The position numbers were made by a program, and so were the translations under genes. From a virus, in the IMG/VR virus record IMGVR_UViG_3300006852_000005, positions 18,755 to 82,754 of that record: a stretch of 64,000 nucleotides of DNA. One strand, given 5' to 3'. The notes under the pieces were generated by a model, which was given only the letters and a program-made list of their open reading frames with translations, was not told where the DNA came from and did no database searches. Shown here piece after piece: positions 19,048-27,416 of the stretch. Position 1 is the stretch's first letter; each line of letters starts with the position of its first letter.

Positions 19048-19359
19048 CTAACTCCTCGCTAGTAGGCGCGCTAGTGGCGCATACACCGTTGCGTCTTGCC
19101 CGTCATCGCGCGTGGTGATCAATGCCATGACCGGTCGACCACGACCGTCGCGTTGCACGATCTCGTCTCCGACGAAGTCCTCGCGCTCCACAGCTTCGAT
19201 CTTGCACTTCGTACCAGCGGGAACCATCGGCGCCGTCAACCCGTACATCCCGCGGCAGGCGTGAAACCGTGTATGGACCGCGGTCTCATGCGTTACATCG
19301 GTGAACGTGCAGTTGGGACAGACCCAGCGGTGTTCCGGTGCCAGCATCACAGCGTTCAT
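19048..19359 (-). CDS. Small protein with zinc-ribbon-like N-terminus
   Basis: This 103-aa protein starts with a CPNCTF knuckle (C15, C18), followed by HETAVHTRFHAC and a later cysteine in GTKCK, which could complete a zinc site. The C-terminal half is a short beta domain (RGRPVMALITTRDD). The start overlaps the upstream stop as TGATG. Its role among virion genes is not clear. Confidence 0.5.
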   Translation of the reverse strand: MNAVMLAPEHRWVCPNCTFTDVTHETAVHTRFHACRGMYGLTAPMVPAGTKCKIEAVEREDFVGDEIVQRDGRGRPVMALITTRDDGQDATVYAPLARLLARS

Positions 19360-19733
19360 CAGTTCACCAGCAATCCGACCGTTACGTCGGCGCCAGGCGT
19401 GACGCTGCCGATCTGATCGATGTCCACCGTCAGGTAGTCACCATCCGCGAACGACATCACATCAGGCGTCGACAAGATGCCACCGTTCGTTCCACCTAGA
19501 ACTCGTGGACGGTTGCCCTGCGTCGTAAAGATCGTGGTGCCGTTCTTGTTGATGTCCGCGATGATGTCCGTACCGGTCGGAGGGGTTCCGGCCGCCACCC
19601 AGGCACCCTGAATTGTCCTCTGACGCCCGGTACGGTTGTAGAAGCGTAGTTCGCTGGACAGCACGATGATGTCACCAGTACGTGACCAGAGCTGTTCACG
19701 CCTCGGAGTCGAGGTGTACCCGACCGCGCCCAA
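19359..19733 (-). CDS. Small beta-rich structural protein
   Basis: This is a 124-aa protein with a TTG start, supported by a strong ribosome site (CGGAGGGAGGTG) just upstream. It reads as a small jelly-roll-like domain: FYNRTGRQRTIQGAWV, DIIADINKNGTTIF, DYLTVDIDQIGS. Proteins of this pattern (hydrophobic strand, GTDIIADINKNGTTIF) occur in phage collar, head-fibre or decoration proteins. The virion location is inferred. Confidence 0.5.
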   Translation of the reverse strand: MGAVGYTSTPRREQLWSRTGDIIVLSSELRFYNRTGRQRTIQGAWVAAGTPPTGTDIIADINKNGTTIFTTQGNRPRVLGGTNGGILSTPDVMSFADGDYLTVDIDQIGSVTPGADVTVGLLVN

Positions 19734-19751
19734 GGCACACCTCCCTCCGAC

Positions 19752-20417
19752 TTAGCTCAGGACGACAGCACCACACGTTGCCGTCGGTGGTGTCGCGGTT
19801 GTGACGTTGAACAGGAAGTGTTCGTCTGAGGCGACGGTGTTCGATCCTAGCCACGTGGCGGCACCAACGCGCGAGAGCCAGAAGGGGCTCGCAGCCTTGG
19901 TCTCACTGGTGTTCTGGAACTGGAATACGTCGTTCTGGAAGGCGAAGTCACCGATCTTCGTGTTGCCCACGTTCGGGAAGGCCCAGTAGATGTAGCGCTG
20001 GACACCCGACGGGTCACAGGCACCTGTGCCGGCGACCGGCTGCCAGACCTCGAGTGAGTACCGGCTGGTCAGCTGACCCTCACCGAAGGCCACACCCGTA
20101 CCGGTCGTCGAGCCGGTGGTCAGCAGACGCTCACCGGAGACGATGACGATCGCGTCCGGGTCGAGGACGCACCAGTTGATCTCGAGATCGACGCGGGTCA
20201 GCTCCGACGGGTCCTTCTGGTAAACACAAAGAGCGCCGTTGGCCTTGCGCTGCTGATGCTCCTCGCCGTCGAGGTACTGCGGGCTTGGGTTGATGCTGAC
20301 GAAGCCGTCGGTGTTGACGACCGCTGACGATGCGCCGGTGACCGGGACGCCGCAGGTGTCCAGCTTGATCAGCCGGGCCACACGAGCCTGGATCGGCGCC
20401 AGACAAAGAGCTGCCAT
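19752..20417 (-). CDS. Major tail protein (tail tube)
   Basis: This 221-aa protein has the pattern of actinophage tail-tube subunits: RVARLIKLDTCGVPVTG at the N-terminus, then a VxINPSPQYLDGEEHQQR segment, GALCVYQKDPSELTRVDLEINWCVLDPDA, and a C-terminal beta domain. In other actinophages the equivalent segment carries DGEE followed by R-x-A-N-G. The size and the gene position between capsid and tail-chaperone genes support this. It should polymerise into the tail tube. Confidence 0.78.
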   Translation of the reverse strand: MAALCLAPIQARVARLIKLDTCGVPVTGASSAVVNTDGFVSINPSPQYLDGEEHQQRKANGALCVYQKDPSELTRVDLEINWCVLDPDAIVIVSGERLLTTGSTTGTGVAFGEGQLTSRYSLEVWQPVAGTGACDPSGVQRYIYWAFPNVGNTKIGDFAFQNDVFQFQNTSETKAASPFWLSRVGAATWLGSNTVASDEHFLFNVTTATPPTATCGAVVLS

Positions 20418-20431
20418 GACCTAACACTCTC

Positions 20432-21367
20432 CTACGACGATGAACCCGATGAACCTGCGACCTCGCCACCCATGGATACCAAGACGGCGTAGTGGCAGCA
20501 ATCCCAGCCGATGACATATGTACGTTCTGCGATCGCCTTCACCGTGTTCTCGCTGCGATCGATCGAGTCACGGATTGGAATGATCCGCGCGCGGCTTCGG
20601 TAGATGAACATGTTTCCTGTGGCGTACATCCACTGACCGACAGCTGGGCTGGGATCCAGCGGCGCGCTAGGTGGTGTACCCGGGTAACCGGCACCTAAGA
20701 CGACAGTGTTACCCATCGTAGTGGTGATCATCTTGTTGCCAACCGGCGTGATCAGATTCCATGCCATCAACGTCGAGGCCAGCGCCACCGGAACGTGGAT
20801 GACGCCTAGTCCGCCATAACACGAAGCCAACATCGCTTCAAGTCGACCTAGACCCTCGACGACGTCGTACATCGCGGTACCCGAGACCGAGACGGCCGCG
20901 GTCTGCAGCGTGATGTTTTCCTCATCCACGAAGGCGGTGTTCGCCGCCAGGTGTGGGAAGACAACGTTCTGCCCACCGGATTGACCGGTCCAAAGCGCAC
21001 GCTCGACCTGCTCTTGCTCCGTGCGAAGCAGTCCGTCACCTACGACGTCTTCGGCTCGATCCCAGAAGCCTGGCGCCGAACAGTCGATCTCTGCGAAGAC
21101 CGTGAACGCCGTCGCACCACGCTTAATGAGATCAAGACCCGTGTCAGCCTTCGGCGGGCTCGGCGGCACCGGTTGCCCGATGCCGCTACCCGTCACCACG
21201 ATGCAGTCATCGAACGTCGTGTTGGCGTCGCCGCAGAGTGACTCGTACGTGACACCCATCTGCCAGTGCGGATCGTTTGGCGTCCGTACGACGTCATTAA
21301 GTGACGTGAGTAGGCCGTATGGCCGGGGTGTGAACGCCGGTGCCGCTACGTACTGTCGCCTGTCCAC
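20432..21367 (-). CDS. Head-associated structural protein
   Basis: This 311-aa protein lies between the capsid and the tail-tube genes. It has EQEQVERALWTGQ, a long helix as in HK97-type spine helices, and later LGVIHVPVALASTLMAW followed by TTTMGNTVVLGAGYPG, which resembles P-domain and A-domain strands of capsid-like folds. It could be a minor capsid or capsid-like virion protein. The GTG start has SD AAGGAGGTGAACG. Alternatives are a head-tail stopper or decoration protein. Confidence 0.5.
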   Translation of the reverse strand: MDRRQYVAAPAFTPRPYGLLTSLNDVVRTPNDPHWQMGVTYESLCGDANTTFDDCIVVTGSGIGQPVPPSPPKADTGLDLIKRGATAFTVFAEIDCSAPGFWDRAEDVVGDGLLRTEQEQVERALWTGQSGGQNVVFPHLAANTAFVDEENITLQTAAVSVSGTAMYDVVEGLGRLEAMLASCYGGLGVIHVPVALASTLMAWNLITPVGNKMITTTMGNTVVLGAGYPGTPPSAPLDPSPAVGQWMYATGNMFIYRSRARIIPIRDSIDRSENTVKAIAERTYVIGWDCCHYAVLVSMGGEVAGSSGSSS

Positions 21368-21417
21368 CGGCGTTCACCTCCTTCTGTCTCGTCATCCCCC
21401 GAGTAACCATTCATCGG

Positions 21418-23130
21418 TTACGCGACGTGGCAGTCCGTGATGTTGGCCGAGCCGGTACGACCCGCGAGGCAGACCGGGATCCGGTACTGACGCGACTCGT
21501 AGCCAACCTTCGCGATCAGGTGGCACTCCTCGGTCCAGGCCGCGGTGAAATCGTTCTCGGCGTTGAGCACCGAGTCGCGAACCACACCGAGGTCGAGGCT
21601 GAGGCCGTTGCCCTTGATGAAGGTACCGGCGGCGAAGATGAGGAAGTCCACCGTGTCCGGCCAGGCCGTCAGGATCGAGCTTCCGCCCGGCTGACCGGCG
21701 GTGCGAACCTGCCAGTCCTGCACGTACTGAATGCGAACCCGGCGAACCTTGAAGAGCGCCGCGATGTCCGCGTCCGTGACGGCCTGGTAGTCGACGCCGG
21801 TCCGACGGCTGAGGTCCGACCGGATCGCATCCTTGATCCAGACCGGAAGCAGCACCTCGAGGACGTCGTCGTCGCACATGCCGTAGCGGATGCGGTAGTC
21901 GTTGGCCGCCAGCGAGATGTAGTCCGGCAGGTCGGCCGAGATGGCCTGGCCCGAACCGGATGCGATCACGTTGACCGCGCTGGACAGTGTCACCATCTGC
22001 GAGATGAATCGAGCGTTCATCGCGTGGAAGTGCGCCGACATCAGCAGGCTCAGGTAGTTCCTGGTCGCCTCGGGCCACGCCGAGTCCGTCAGGTTACCGG
22101 CCGTCAGGCAGATGCCGTAGCACTCGAGCCGCGTCTCGGTGTGAGTCGCACAGGGAACCCGGACACACGGCTTGTTGACGGAGCCCGTGACGGTCAGGAT
22201 GTCGTCAGCCTCGGTCCACAGCCATGGATTCGTGGTGTTGTTGAACGTACCAGTGAAGACGTCCGCCAGGCTCGGCGAGACTGGAATCTTGACACCGCCA
22301 CGCTTGATGCCGACCGTCGGGAGGTCGACGGCGCCGTCTTGGCAGGAGATGTTGAAGAAGTTGTACTTGATCTCCGACGGAGCACACCAACCACCACCGG
22401 CGACGATGGCATCCAGCGCATCCGGTGTCCGGATGCTGGCGACGAGCTCCTCGAACTCGCGAACCGAGGTGCGGTCACCGTCGATCGTCTCGTCGTACTG
22501 GTTCTGGATCTTGGCCACCTGAAGCAAGCTCGGTGTGCCGTGGGTCGTGGTCATGCCCTGCGCGCTGGCCTGGATCGCGTCCACCAGCTCGTCGACGTTG
22601 GCGAAGCGATAGCCAGACGGCCGTCCCAGCGTCGAGTTGACCGCCGTGACCGCTAGGCCACGCGTCGACTCGTCGGGAACCGCCGGCGCCGCAGCCTGCG
22701 CCGCGGCCAAGCTCGGACGAGCCTTGGTGGTCGCGCCACCCTGGCTTGCCATCGCCGGAGCCGGGACCTGCGCCACGGCCGGTGCAGCCTCAGGAGTCGC
22801 GGCCGGAGCCGGAGCTTCGACCTCGTCTTCCTTGTTCTCATCCTCGTCGGTCTCGACCGAGATCTTCAGAGCTGCGCTCACGCGTTCCTTAGCCGCGGCA
22901 GCCGCGGCGTTGCGATCGGCGGCAGCCGCTACGACCGAGCCAAGCTGGGCGCGAACGGCTTCGACACCGTCGGCCAGCGCGTTGAGCCGGACGATACCGG
23001 CGTCGGTGATGTTCTCGTCGGCAGCGAGCGCGTCGAACTCGGCCAGAGCCTGCGTCTCGAGCGCGGTCAGCTCACCATGCGAAAGACCCGTCAGGTCTTC
23101 GGGGAGGGCAAAGGCCTCGTCCATGTCCAC
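21418..23130 (-). CDS. Major capsid protein with N-terminal scaffold-like domain
   Basis: This 570-aa protein starts with a long helical region (residues 1-100, coiled-coil type) and an A/P/E-rich linker (100-175) of the delta/scaffold kind removed by head proteases, followed by a probable HK97-fold capsid domain (about 180-570). Supporting segments are VDELVDAIQAS, GWCAPSEIKYNFF, GGVKIPVSPSLADVF, a spine-helix-like WPEATRNYLSLLMSAHFHAMNARF, and VDFLIFAAGTF. Cysteines are frequent in the capsid domain. It has a GTG start; an ATG two codons later is an alternative. The protease gene is two genes upstream in transcription. Confidence 0.82.
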   Translation of the reverse strand: MDMDEAFALPEDLTGLSHGELTALETQALAEFDALAADENITDAGIVRLNALADGVEAVRAQLGSVVAAAADRNAAAAAAKERVSAALKISVETDEDENKEDEVEAPAPAATPEAAPAVAQVPAPAMASQGGATTKARPSLAAAQAAAPAVPDESTRGLAVTAVNSTLGRPSGYRFANVDELVDAIQASAQGMTTTHGTPSLLQVAKIQNQYDETIDGDRTSVREFEELVASIRTPDALDAIVAGGGWCAPSEIKYNFFNISCQDGAVDLPTVGIKRGGVKIPVSPSLADVFTGTFNNTTNPWLWTEADDILTVTGSVNKPCVRVPCATHTETRLECYGICLTAGNLTDSAWPEATRNYLSLLMSAHFHAMNARFISQMVTLSSAVNVIASGSGQAISADLPDYISLAANDYRIRYGMCDDDVLEVLLPVWIKDAIRSDLSRRTGVDYQAVTDADIAALFKVRRVRIQYVQDWQVRTAGQPGGSSILTAWPDTVDFLIFAAGTFIKGNGLSLDLGVVRDSVLNAENDFTAAWTEECHLIAKVGYESRQYRIPVCLAGRTGSANITDCHVA

Positions 23131-23232
23131 GGTTAACCTCTCGTAAGTACGTGAACGTAAATGACGCGGCCCGTCTTGAAGTACTGTATCTTGTCGTCGT
23201 CACATTGTGCAACAACGTGACATTATGAGATG
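23131..23232 (-). promoter_or_regulatory. Putative promoter region upstream of capsid gene
   Basis: This is a 100-base gap in an otherwise tightly packed operon. On the minus strand it contains TTGCAC and, about 19 bases downstream, AAGATACAGT, a plausible -35/-10 pair. An extra promoter before the capsid gene would raise capsid yield. The match is weak and is offered as a candidate only. Confidence 0.3.
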
Positions 23233-24087
23233 CTACGAACCCTCAAAGTCTGTGAACTTACGCCACAGATCTTCATCGTCGATGGTCTCTAGGTTTTTGT
23301 ACACAACTGCCTTCTTAGCCTTGCTAAGTGATTTCCACTCATCACGAGTCATGCCGTGAAGAAAGAACTCGTCTGCTTCGTTCGCAAATTCCGAATCGGT
23401 CAGTTGGTTGAGGTAGTTAGCTTCCTCATCCGTGACGTACCCACGGTTCTCGGCGATGTCATCAAGCTCGCGCTCACGTGCGCGCTGCGGACCCTCGATC
23501 TTGCGACGTAGTTCGTTGTGTCGCGCGTTTTCCGCGTCGGTGAGGTAGCTGTTGTCGAGCTTGTTCTCAAGACGCTTGAACTCAGCGATATCAGAATCAG
23601 ATGCATCTTTAGCAAGTGATTGAAGTCCCTTAAGCTCGTCGTGTTCTGCACTTGAGAGACCTTCATCACTCTCAAACTGACGCTCAAGCTGATGCTGACG
23701 AGCTACGTTATCTGCATGAGTCGGACCCTCATCTTCTGTGTCATAAGATGGCGACGGCGAACCATGAAGCTTCTTACGTAACGCGTTGTGACGCTCAGCT
23801 TCCTTACCACGAAGGTGACCTGTCTTACCCAGCTTGCTCTCAAGTTTGTCGTACTCTTCCTGCTCGGACGGCGAGAACCTGCTGACGGCCTTCTTGATGA
23901 GCTTACCGAGGCCACTACCCGGCTTGTCAGTCCAGCGTCCGTGGTCATCACGTGGCTGTCGCTCATTAAAGTCGAACGCAGTCGTATCAAGACGGGCACG
24001 CAACGAGGCCACGATCGACGCCGGATCGCGCTGAATAGTCTTAGCAATGCGAAGAGCTAACGCACGGCGCTGGTCTAATGTGGTCAA
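23233..24087 (-). CDS. Helical charged protein related to the protease C-terminus
   Basis: This is a 284-aa very charged helical protein. Residues 1-30 (QRRALALRIAKTIQRDPAS) closely match a segment in the middle of the 932-aa protease fusion (ERRALALRLAKSIQRDPAS), and both are followed by the motif RQPRDxxGRWTD. The rest consists of imperfect 35-45 residue helical repeats (for example EYDKLESKLGKTGHL, EFKRLENKLDNSYLT). I infer that the gene arose by duplication of the protease tail. It has a TTG start. A head-internal or scaffold-like role is possible. Confidence 0.5.
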   Translation of the reverse strand: MTTLDQRRALALRIAKTIQRDPASIVASLRARLDTTAFDFNERQPRDDHGRWTDKPGSGLGKLIKKAVSRFSPSEQEEYDKLESKLGKTGHLRGKEAERHNALRKKLHGSPSPSYDTEDEGPTHADNVARQHQLERQFESDEGLSSAEHDELKGLQSLAKDASDSDIAEFKRLENKLDNSYLTDAENARHNELRRKIEGPQRARERELDDIAENRGYVTDEEANYLNQLTDSEFANEADEFFLHGMTRDEWKSLSKAKKAVVYKNLETIDDEDLWRKFTDFEGS

Positions 24088-24115
24088 CGTCGCGTCCCCG
24101 TCTCGAGTGTATTGG

Positions 24116-24271
24116 TTACCGGCTGGCGGAGGCGGTCACAGGCTCTTGAGCCTGCTGCACTTCTTGCGTGTGGTTGGCGTCATACGCCCGCTGACTCGCC
24201 AGCGGGTCACCCTGTGGCAGGTTAGCCGAGGTGACAGCTTCCTTAACCTTGTTCCGGCAAGGGCAGCCCAT
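24116..24271 (-). CDS. Small hypothetical protein (51 aa)
   Basis: A short reading frame with a strong ribosome site (AAGGAGATCTGCT then ATG) fills the gap between two structural genes. The 51-aa product starts MGCPCRNKVKEAV and ends in a Q/A/S-rich tail. The CPC near the N-terminus could bind a metal. No family is recognised. The clear ribosome site and the fit into the gap make it likely to be real. Confidence 0.65.
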   Translation of the reverse strand: MGCPCRNKVKEAVTSANLPQGDPLASQRAYDANHTQEVQQAQEPVTASASR

Positions 24272-24286
24272 AGCAGATCTCCTTCG

Positions 24287-27085
24287 TTAGTTACCCTGAC
24301 TTGGGTGCTTACGATCATGGTCGGCGAGCAGCGCACGCAACTTCTTCAGCGCCGCGACCTCACCGGCGTACTTGTCCACGTCAGGCGCGGACGCAGCCTT
24401 GCTAACGGCGCGTCGCAACTCACCGATCTCCAGTCCGGTCAGGCCATCTAGGTTCTCGAGGTTGGACGTCTTCATAAGATCGACGCCGCCACTTGAACCT
24501 CGGTGTAGTCGGTTACCGACCTCACCCGGCTTAGGTCGAGCCTTTGGCGGGTTAGTGTTCGGTGTCTCAGGATCGTAGTTCCACTTCTCGTACTTCTCCT
24601 TGAGAGCACGTAGGCTTTTCTCTTCACCTGGGTACCGAGGATCGAGCTGATCGGGCTGCAGGAAGTGGTTCACGCGATCGATCAACTCATTACGATCTGA
24701 GCCATCCAGCTTCATGAAGTCTTCGCGTGTCGTAATCTCCTGTCCAGCCTTGAACAGGTGAACGTTGCCACCCTCGTCGCGTGGTAACTGCTTGCTACCC
24801 GGACCCGACGTAGGCGATGACTTCTTATAGCCCTCAACGTCACTTAGGCGTCCACCCATCTTAGATGACCATGGCTTCGACTTATCACCACCATCAAGCA
24901 CGCTTAGGATGTCATCGTCACTGAGATTCTTCCACTCAGCACGGTTACTCCGAGCGCGCTTGAGGCCATCACGAATCTGGTCAGGAGAGCTCTTACCCGG
25001 GCTTAGACCCTGATCGGTGAACCACTGATTGAGGTGAGCCTTCTGCTCGAGGGAAAGAACCTTGCCAACAGCGCCACCGCCAGGGCCATCAGTCCACTGA
25101 CCGTCGCCATCACGTGGCTGACGCTTCCAGTGATCGTCGTTGAACGCCATCATACCCGACGCACCACCGACCCACTTCCGCGGGATGAGTCGCGTCTGAC
25201 CCAACGCCGCGGCGCGCTTCATGATGTGCGCACGGACGGCAGCGCGCTTACTCGGGTTGGCGCGGCCGTAGGCGTGGATCGCGTCGCGCAAGCTGGCGAC
25301 GTCCGGGATCGGAAATGAGCCATCAGGCAACGCGTCACCCGAAGCGGCTAGCGCCTCACGCTCAGCCTCCGAGAACTGACGAAAGGCCATGCGCGCCTTG
25401 ATCGCCGCAAGCTTAGATGCCGGATCACGTTGGATCGACTTGGCCAGACGAAGCGCCAGCGCGCGACGCTCATCAATGCTGGTGAACTCGGGTACGCCGT
25501 TCTCGTCGTGTACGAAGCGAACCGGCACCGCGGCAGCCACCAACTGTCCGTTCTCAACTCGCACCGAGGACGCGACACGTGCCATCGGGAAGCCTGGCAC
25601 GGGAACGAGTAGTGCGGCGGTCAGTTCACGCCAGCCGGGCCGATCCTGCTGTGCACGCCAGTCACCCGATAGCTTGCAAGCCATCGCGCGCTGGATCATC
25701 GCAGGTGTGACGTCGGGTAACACGGCGCCGGCGATCCAGACGCCGTGCTTGTTCTCGCCGACGCAAGCCGTGGCGAACAGCGAGCACGAGTTGTCGTAGT
25801 GCTCCTGCGCCTGACCGGCTGTGATAGGTCGCTGAGTCGTCGCGTGGTCACAGTTCATGGTGATTGGGCCAGTTACTACACGGCCACCGTCAGAGACGAT
25901 CGTCTCACCCGACATGAACCGCGAGTAGTCGACCTTACCCATCGGCGCGTAGACAGTCCGGTCGTGGAACGACCTGTGATGCACCTTGGCAGGTGCCAGG
26001 TAGCCGTATAGGCGACCGGAGTCTGTGATGGTCAGTGCGCCATACGGCGTCACGTCGGTCGGCTCATCGAACCACGCACGTGGCGGCGTGTCGGTGAACT
26101 CCATGACGTGGCCCGCGGCAACCAGCGCGTCCTCACGATCTTCAAGCTCGTCAGACGTGATTGGCTGCGCCATCACCTCGCGCATCGCCTCGAGGATCGG
26201 CATGTGAAACTCGACCAGCGCACCGGCCACGACGTCATCGTTCTTGATCAGGCTGAGACGCGCCTCGGTGAACGCCGGAAACTCGACCATCGTCGTACCA
26301 CGCACGCGACCCGCATTGTAGATCGTCAGCTGTGGCTTCTTAAACATGCTGTTGATATCGACTGGTGCGCCAGGCTGCGCCGGTGTTTGTCCCGCTGTCG
26401 GCTGATCGTAGACGAACTCGACGTTGGCGTCCTTGACCGAGTCGACGTCGACGCTGTTGCCGGACATCACGCCGGCCTTCATGCGACGTGCGACCTCCGC
26501 ACCATCTGGGTTACCCAGGTCGATGAAGCCACGACCGCGGATGATCGCAACATCGGGACGTCCACCTGGGTCGGGCTCGCGCCAGACCTGTGTGACGCTG
26601 CCGACGCGAACTGACTCGTCGCCCTGGCCACCGTGGCTGGTCACACGCTGCCACATGAGAGGCATGCCGTCGGCCGGCGTAAGGTCCCATGAGAGTGAGC
26701 CGATCTTGAACATCCGACCGTCGCCGGACTCGATGCCCTCGACAGTTAGGACGCCGTCCCACGGCGCGGTCTCGGTCTGCGCCTCCATGGTCACGGGCTC
26801 AGTGGCCTGGTAACCATCCATCTTGTCATCGGCCATACAGCTGCCATCAGGCATCTTGTGATGACCCGGAGGGCAGTTTGACGGCGCGCTAGCCGCAGGA
26901 ATCGTGTGCATCGGCTGCGCTGGCGCCGTAAAACCGCCACCGGCGGTGAGGTCTTCCTCACTCGCATAGAGCGCGCGCAGTTGACGAATGGCCTTCACAC
27001 GTGAGTCGTGTCGTCCGGCAACCGAGTCATCGGCGTCCTTGACGACCACGAAGTGGCCGTTGCGCTGCTCGATGTGCCACGGCAT
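24287..27085 (-). CDS. Capsid maturation protease fused to helical effector-like tail
   Basis: This is a 932-aa protein. Residues about 105-290 carry a prohead-protease-like domain: DGVLTVEGIESGDGRMFKIG, WQRVTSHGG (candidate catalytic His), RRMKAGVMSGNSVDV (candidate Ser). Residues about 290-640 contain another beta-rich region (YGYLAPAKVHHRSFHD, TMNCDHATT). At about 660 comes RQPRDGDGQWTDGPGGG, the motif shared with neighbouring giant proteins, followed by a helical tail. It should process the scaffold part of the capsid protein. The unusual length and the long C-terminal extension suggest that the tail is packaged or has a second role. Confidence 0.72.
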   Translation of the reverse strand: MPWHIEQRNGHFVVVKDADDSVAGRHDSRVKAIRQLRALYASEEDLTAGGGFTAPAQPMHTIPAASAPSNCPPGHHKMPDGSCMADDKMDGYQATEPVTMEAQTETAPWDGVLTVEGIESGDGRMFKIGSLSWDLTPADGMPLMWQRVTSHGGQGDESVRVGSVTQVWREPDPGGRPDVAIIRGRGFIDLGNPDGAEVARRMKAGVMSGNSVDVDSVKDANVEFVYDQPTAGQTPAQPGAPVDINSMFKKPQLTIYNAGRVRGTTMVEFPAFTEARLSLIKNDDVVAGALVEFHMPILEAMREVMAQPITSDELEDREDALVAAGHVMEFTDTPPRAWFDEPTDVTPYGALTITDSGRLYGYLAPAKVHHRSFHDRTVYAPMGKVDYSRFMSGETIVSDGGRVVTGPITMNCDHATTQRPITAGQAQEHYDNSCSLFATACVGENKHGVWIAGAVLPDVTPAMIQRAMACKLSGDWRAQQDRPGWRELTAALLVPVPGFPMARVASSVRVENGQLVAAAVPVRFVHDENGVPEFTSIDERRALALRLAKSIQRDPASKLAAIKARMAFRQFSEAEREALAASGDALPDGSFPIPDVASLRDAIHAYGRANPSKRAAVRAHIMKRAAALGQTRLIPRKWVGGASGMMAFNDDHWKRQPRDGDGQWTDGPGGGAVGKVLSLEQKAHLNQWFTDQGLSPGKSSPDQIRDGLKRARSNRAEWKNLSDDDILSVLDGGDKSKPWSSKMGGRLSDVEGYKKSSPTSGPGSKQLPRDEGGNVHLFKAGQEITTREDFMKLDGSDRNELIDRVNHFLQPDQLDPRYPGEEKSLRALKEKYEKWNYDPETPNTNPPKARPKPGEVGNRLHRGSSGGVDLMKTSNLENLDGLTGLEIGELRRAVSKAASAPDVDKYAGEVAALKKLRALLADHDRKHPSQGN

Positions 27086-27129
27086 GACCGCTACCTCCGA
27101 AGACGAACTTGGGTAGGTTGCGGCCCGCT

Positions 27130-27150
27130 AACCTCGATGATACGGTATCA
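27130..27150 (-). promoter_or_regulatory. Late-type promoter/operator motif
   Basis: The minus strand reads TTGTGATACCGTATCATCG about 50 bases upstream of the protease start. A near-identical TGTGGTACCGTATCATC precedes the gene before the portal, and related forms occur at 13440-13455 and 61975-61990. The core GATAC-C-GTATC is a near-palindrome. It could be an extended -10 promoter or a regulator site for late genes. Confidence 0.45.
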
Positions 27151-27182
27151 CAACGTGCAGTGGTGTGCCACAGTTGTGTAAT

Positions 27183-27392
27183 CTACGCCTTAACTGTCTT
27201 CACGTAACCGTTCGACCAGCCATCGGCGAAGATGTCCAAGATCTCAGCATCAGGCGGTGGAGTCTCATAGGCACGCTTGAGTGAGTCAAAGATCTTCGTG
27301 GCCGACGGGTTGCTACCCTTAACGCTGTCACCATCCAGCGCCAGGGTGCCCAACACCTTACCTGACGAGACCGAGACTAGGTTCACGGTCAT
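27183..27392 (-). CDS. Small hypothetical protein (69 aa)
   Basis: This small protein has a beta-hairpin-like N-terminus (TVNLVSVSSGKVLGTLALDGD) and a short helical and acidic C-terminus ending in a basic KTVKA. I chose the ATG following AGGAGGTGTGTG; a GTG one codon upstream is the alternative. It sits between the two large fusion proteins. No family is recognised. Confidence 0.55.
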   Translation of the reverse strand: MTVNLVSVSSGKVLGTLALDGDSVKGSNPSATKIFDSLKRAYETPPPDAEILDIFADGWSNGYVKTVKA

Positions 27393-27416
27393 CACACACC
27401 TCCTGATGTCATTATA

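Noticed and set aside
21340-22656. A 438-aa plus-strand open frame opposite the capsid gene
   Set aside because: Arg/Val-rich composition typical of a GC-rich antisense frame, and the capsid protein on the other strand has clear family features.
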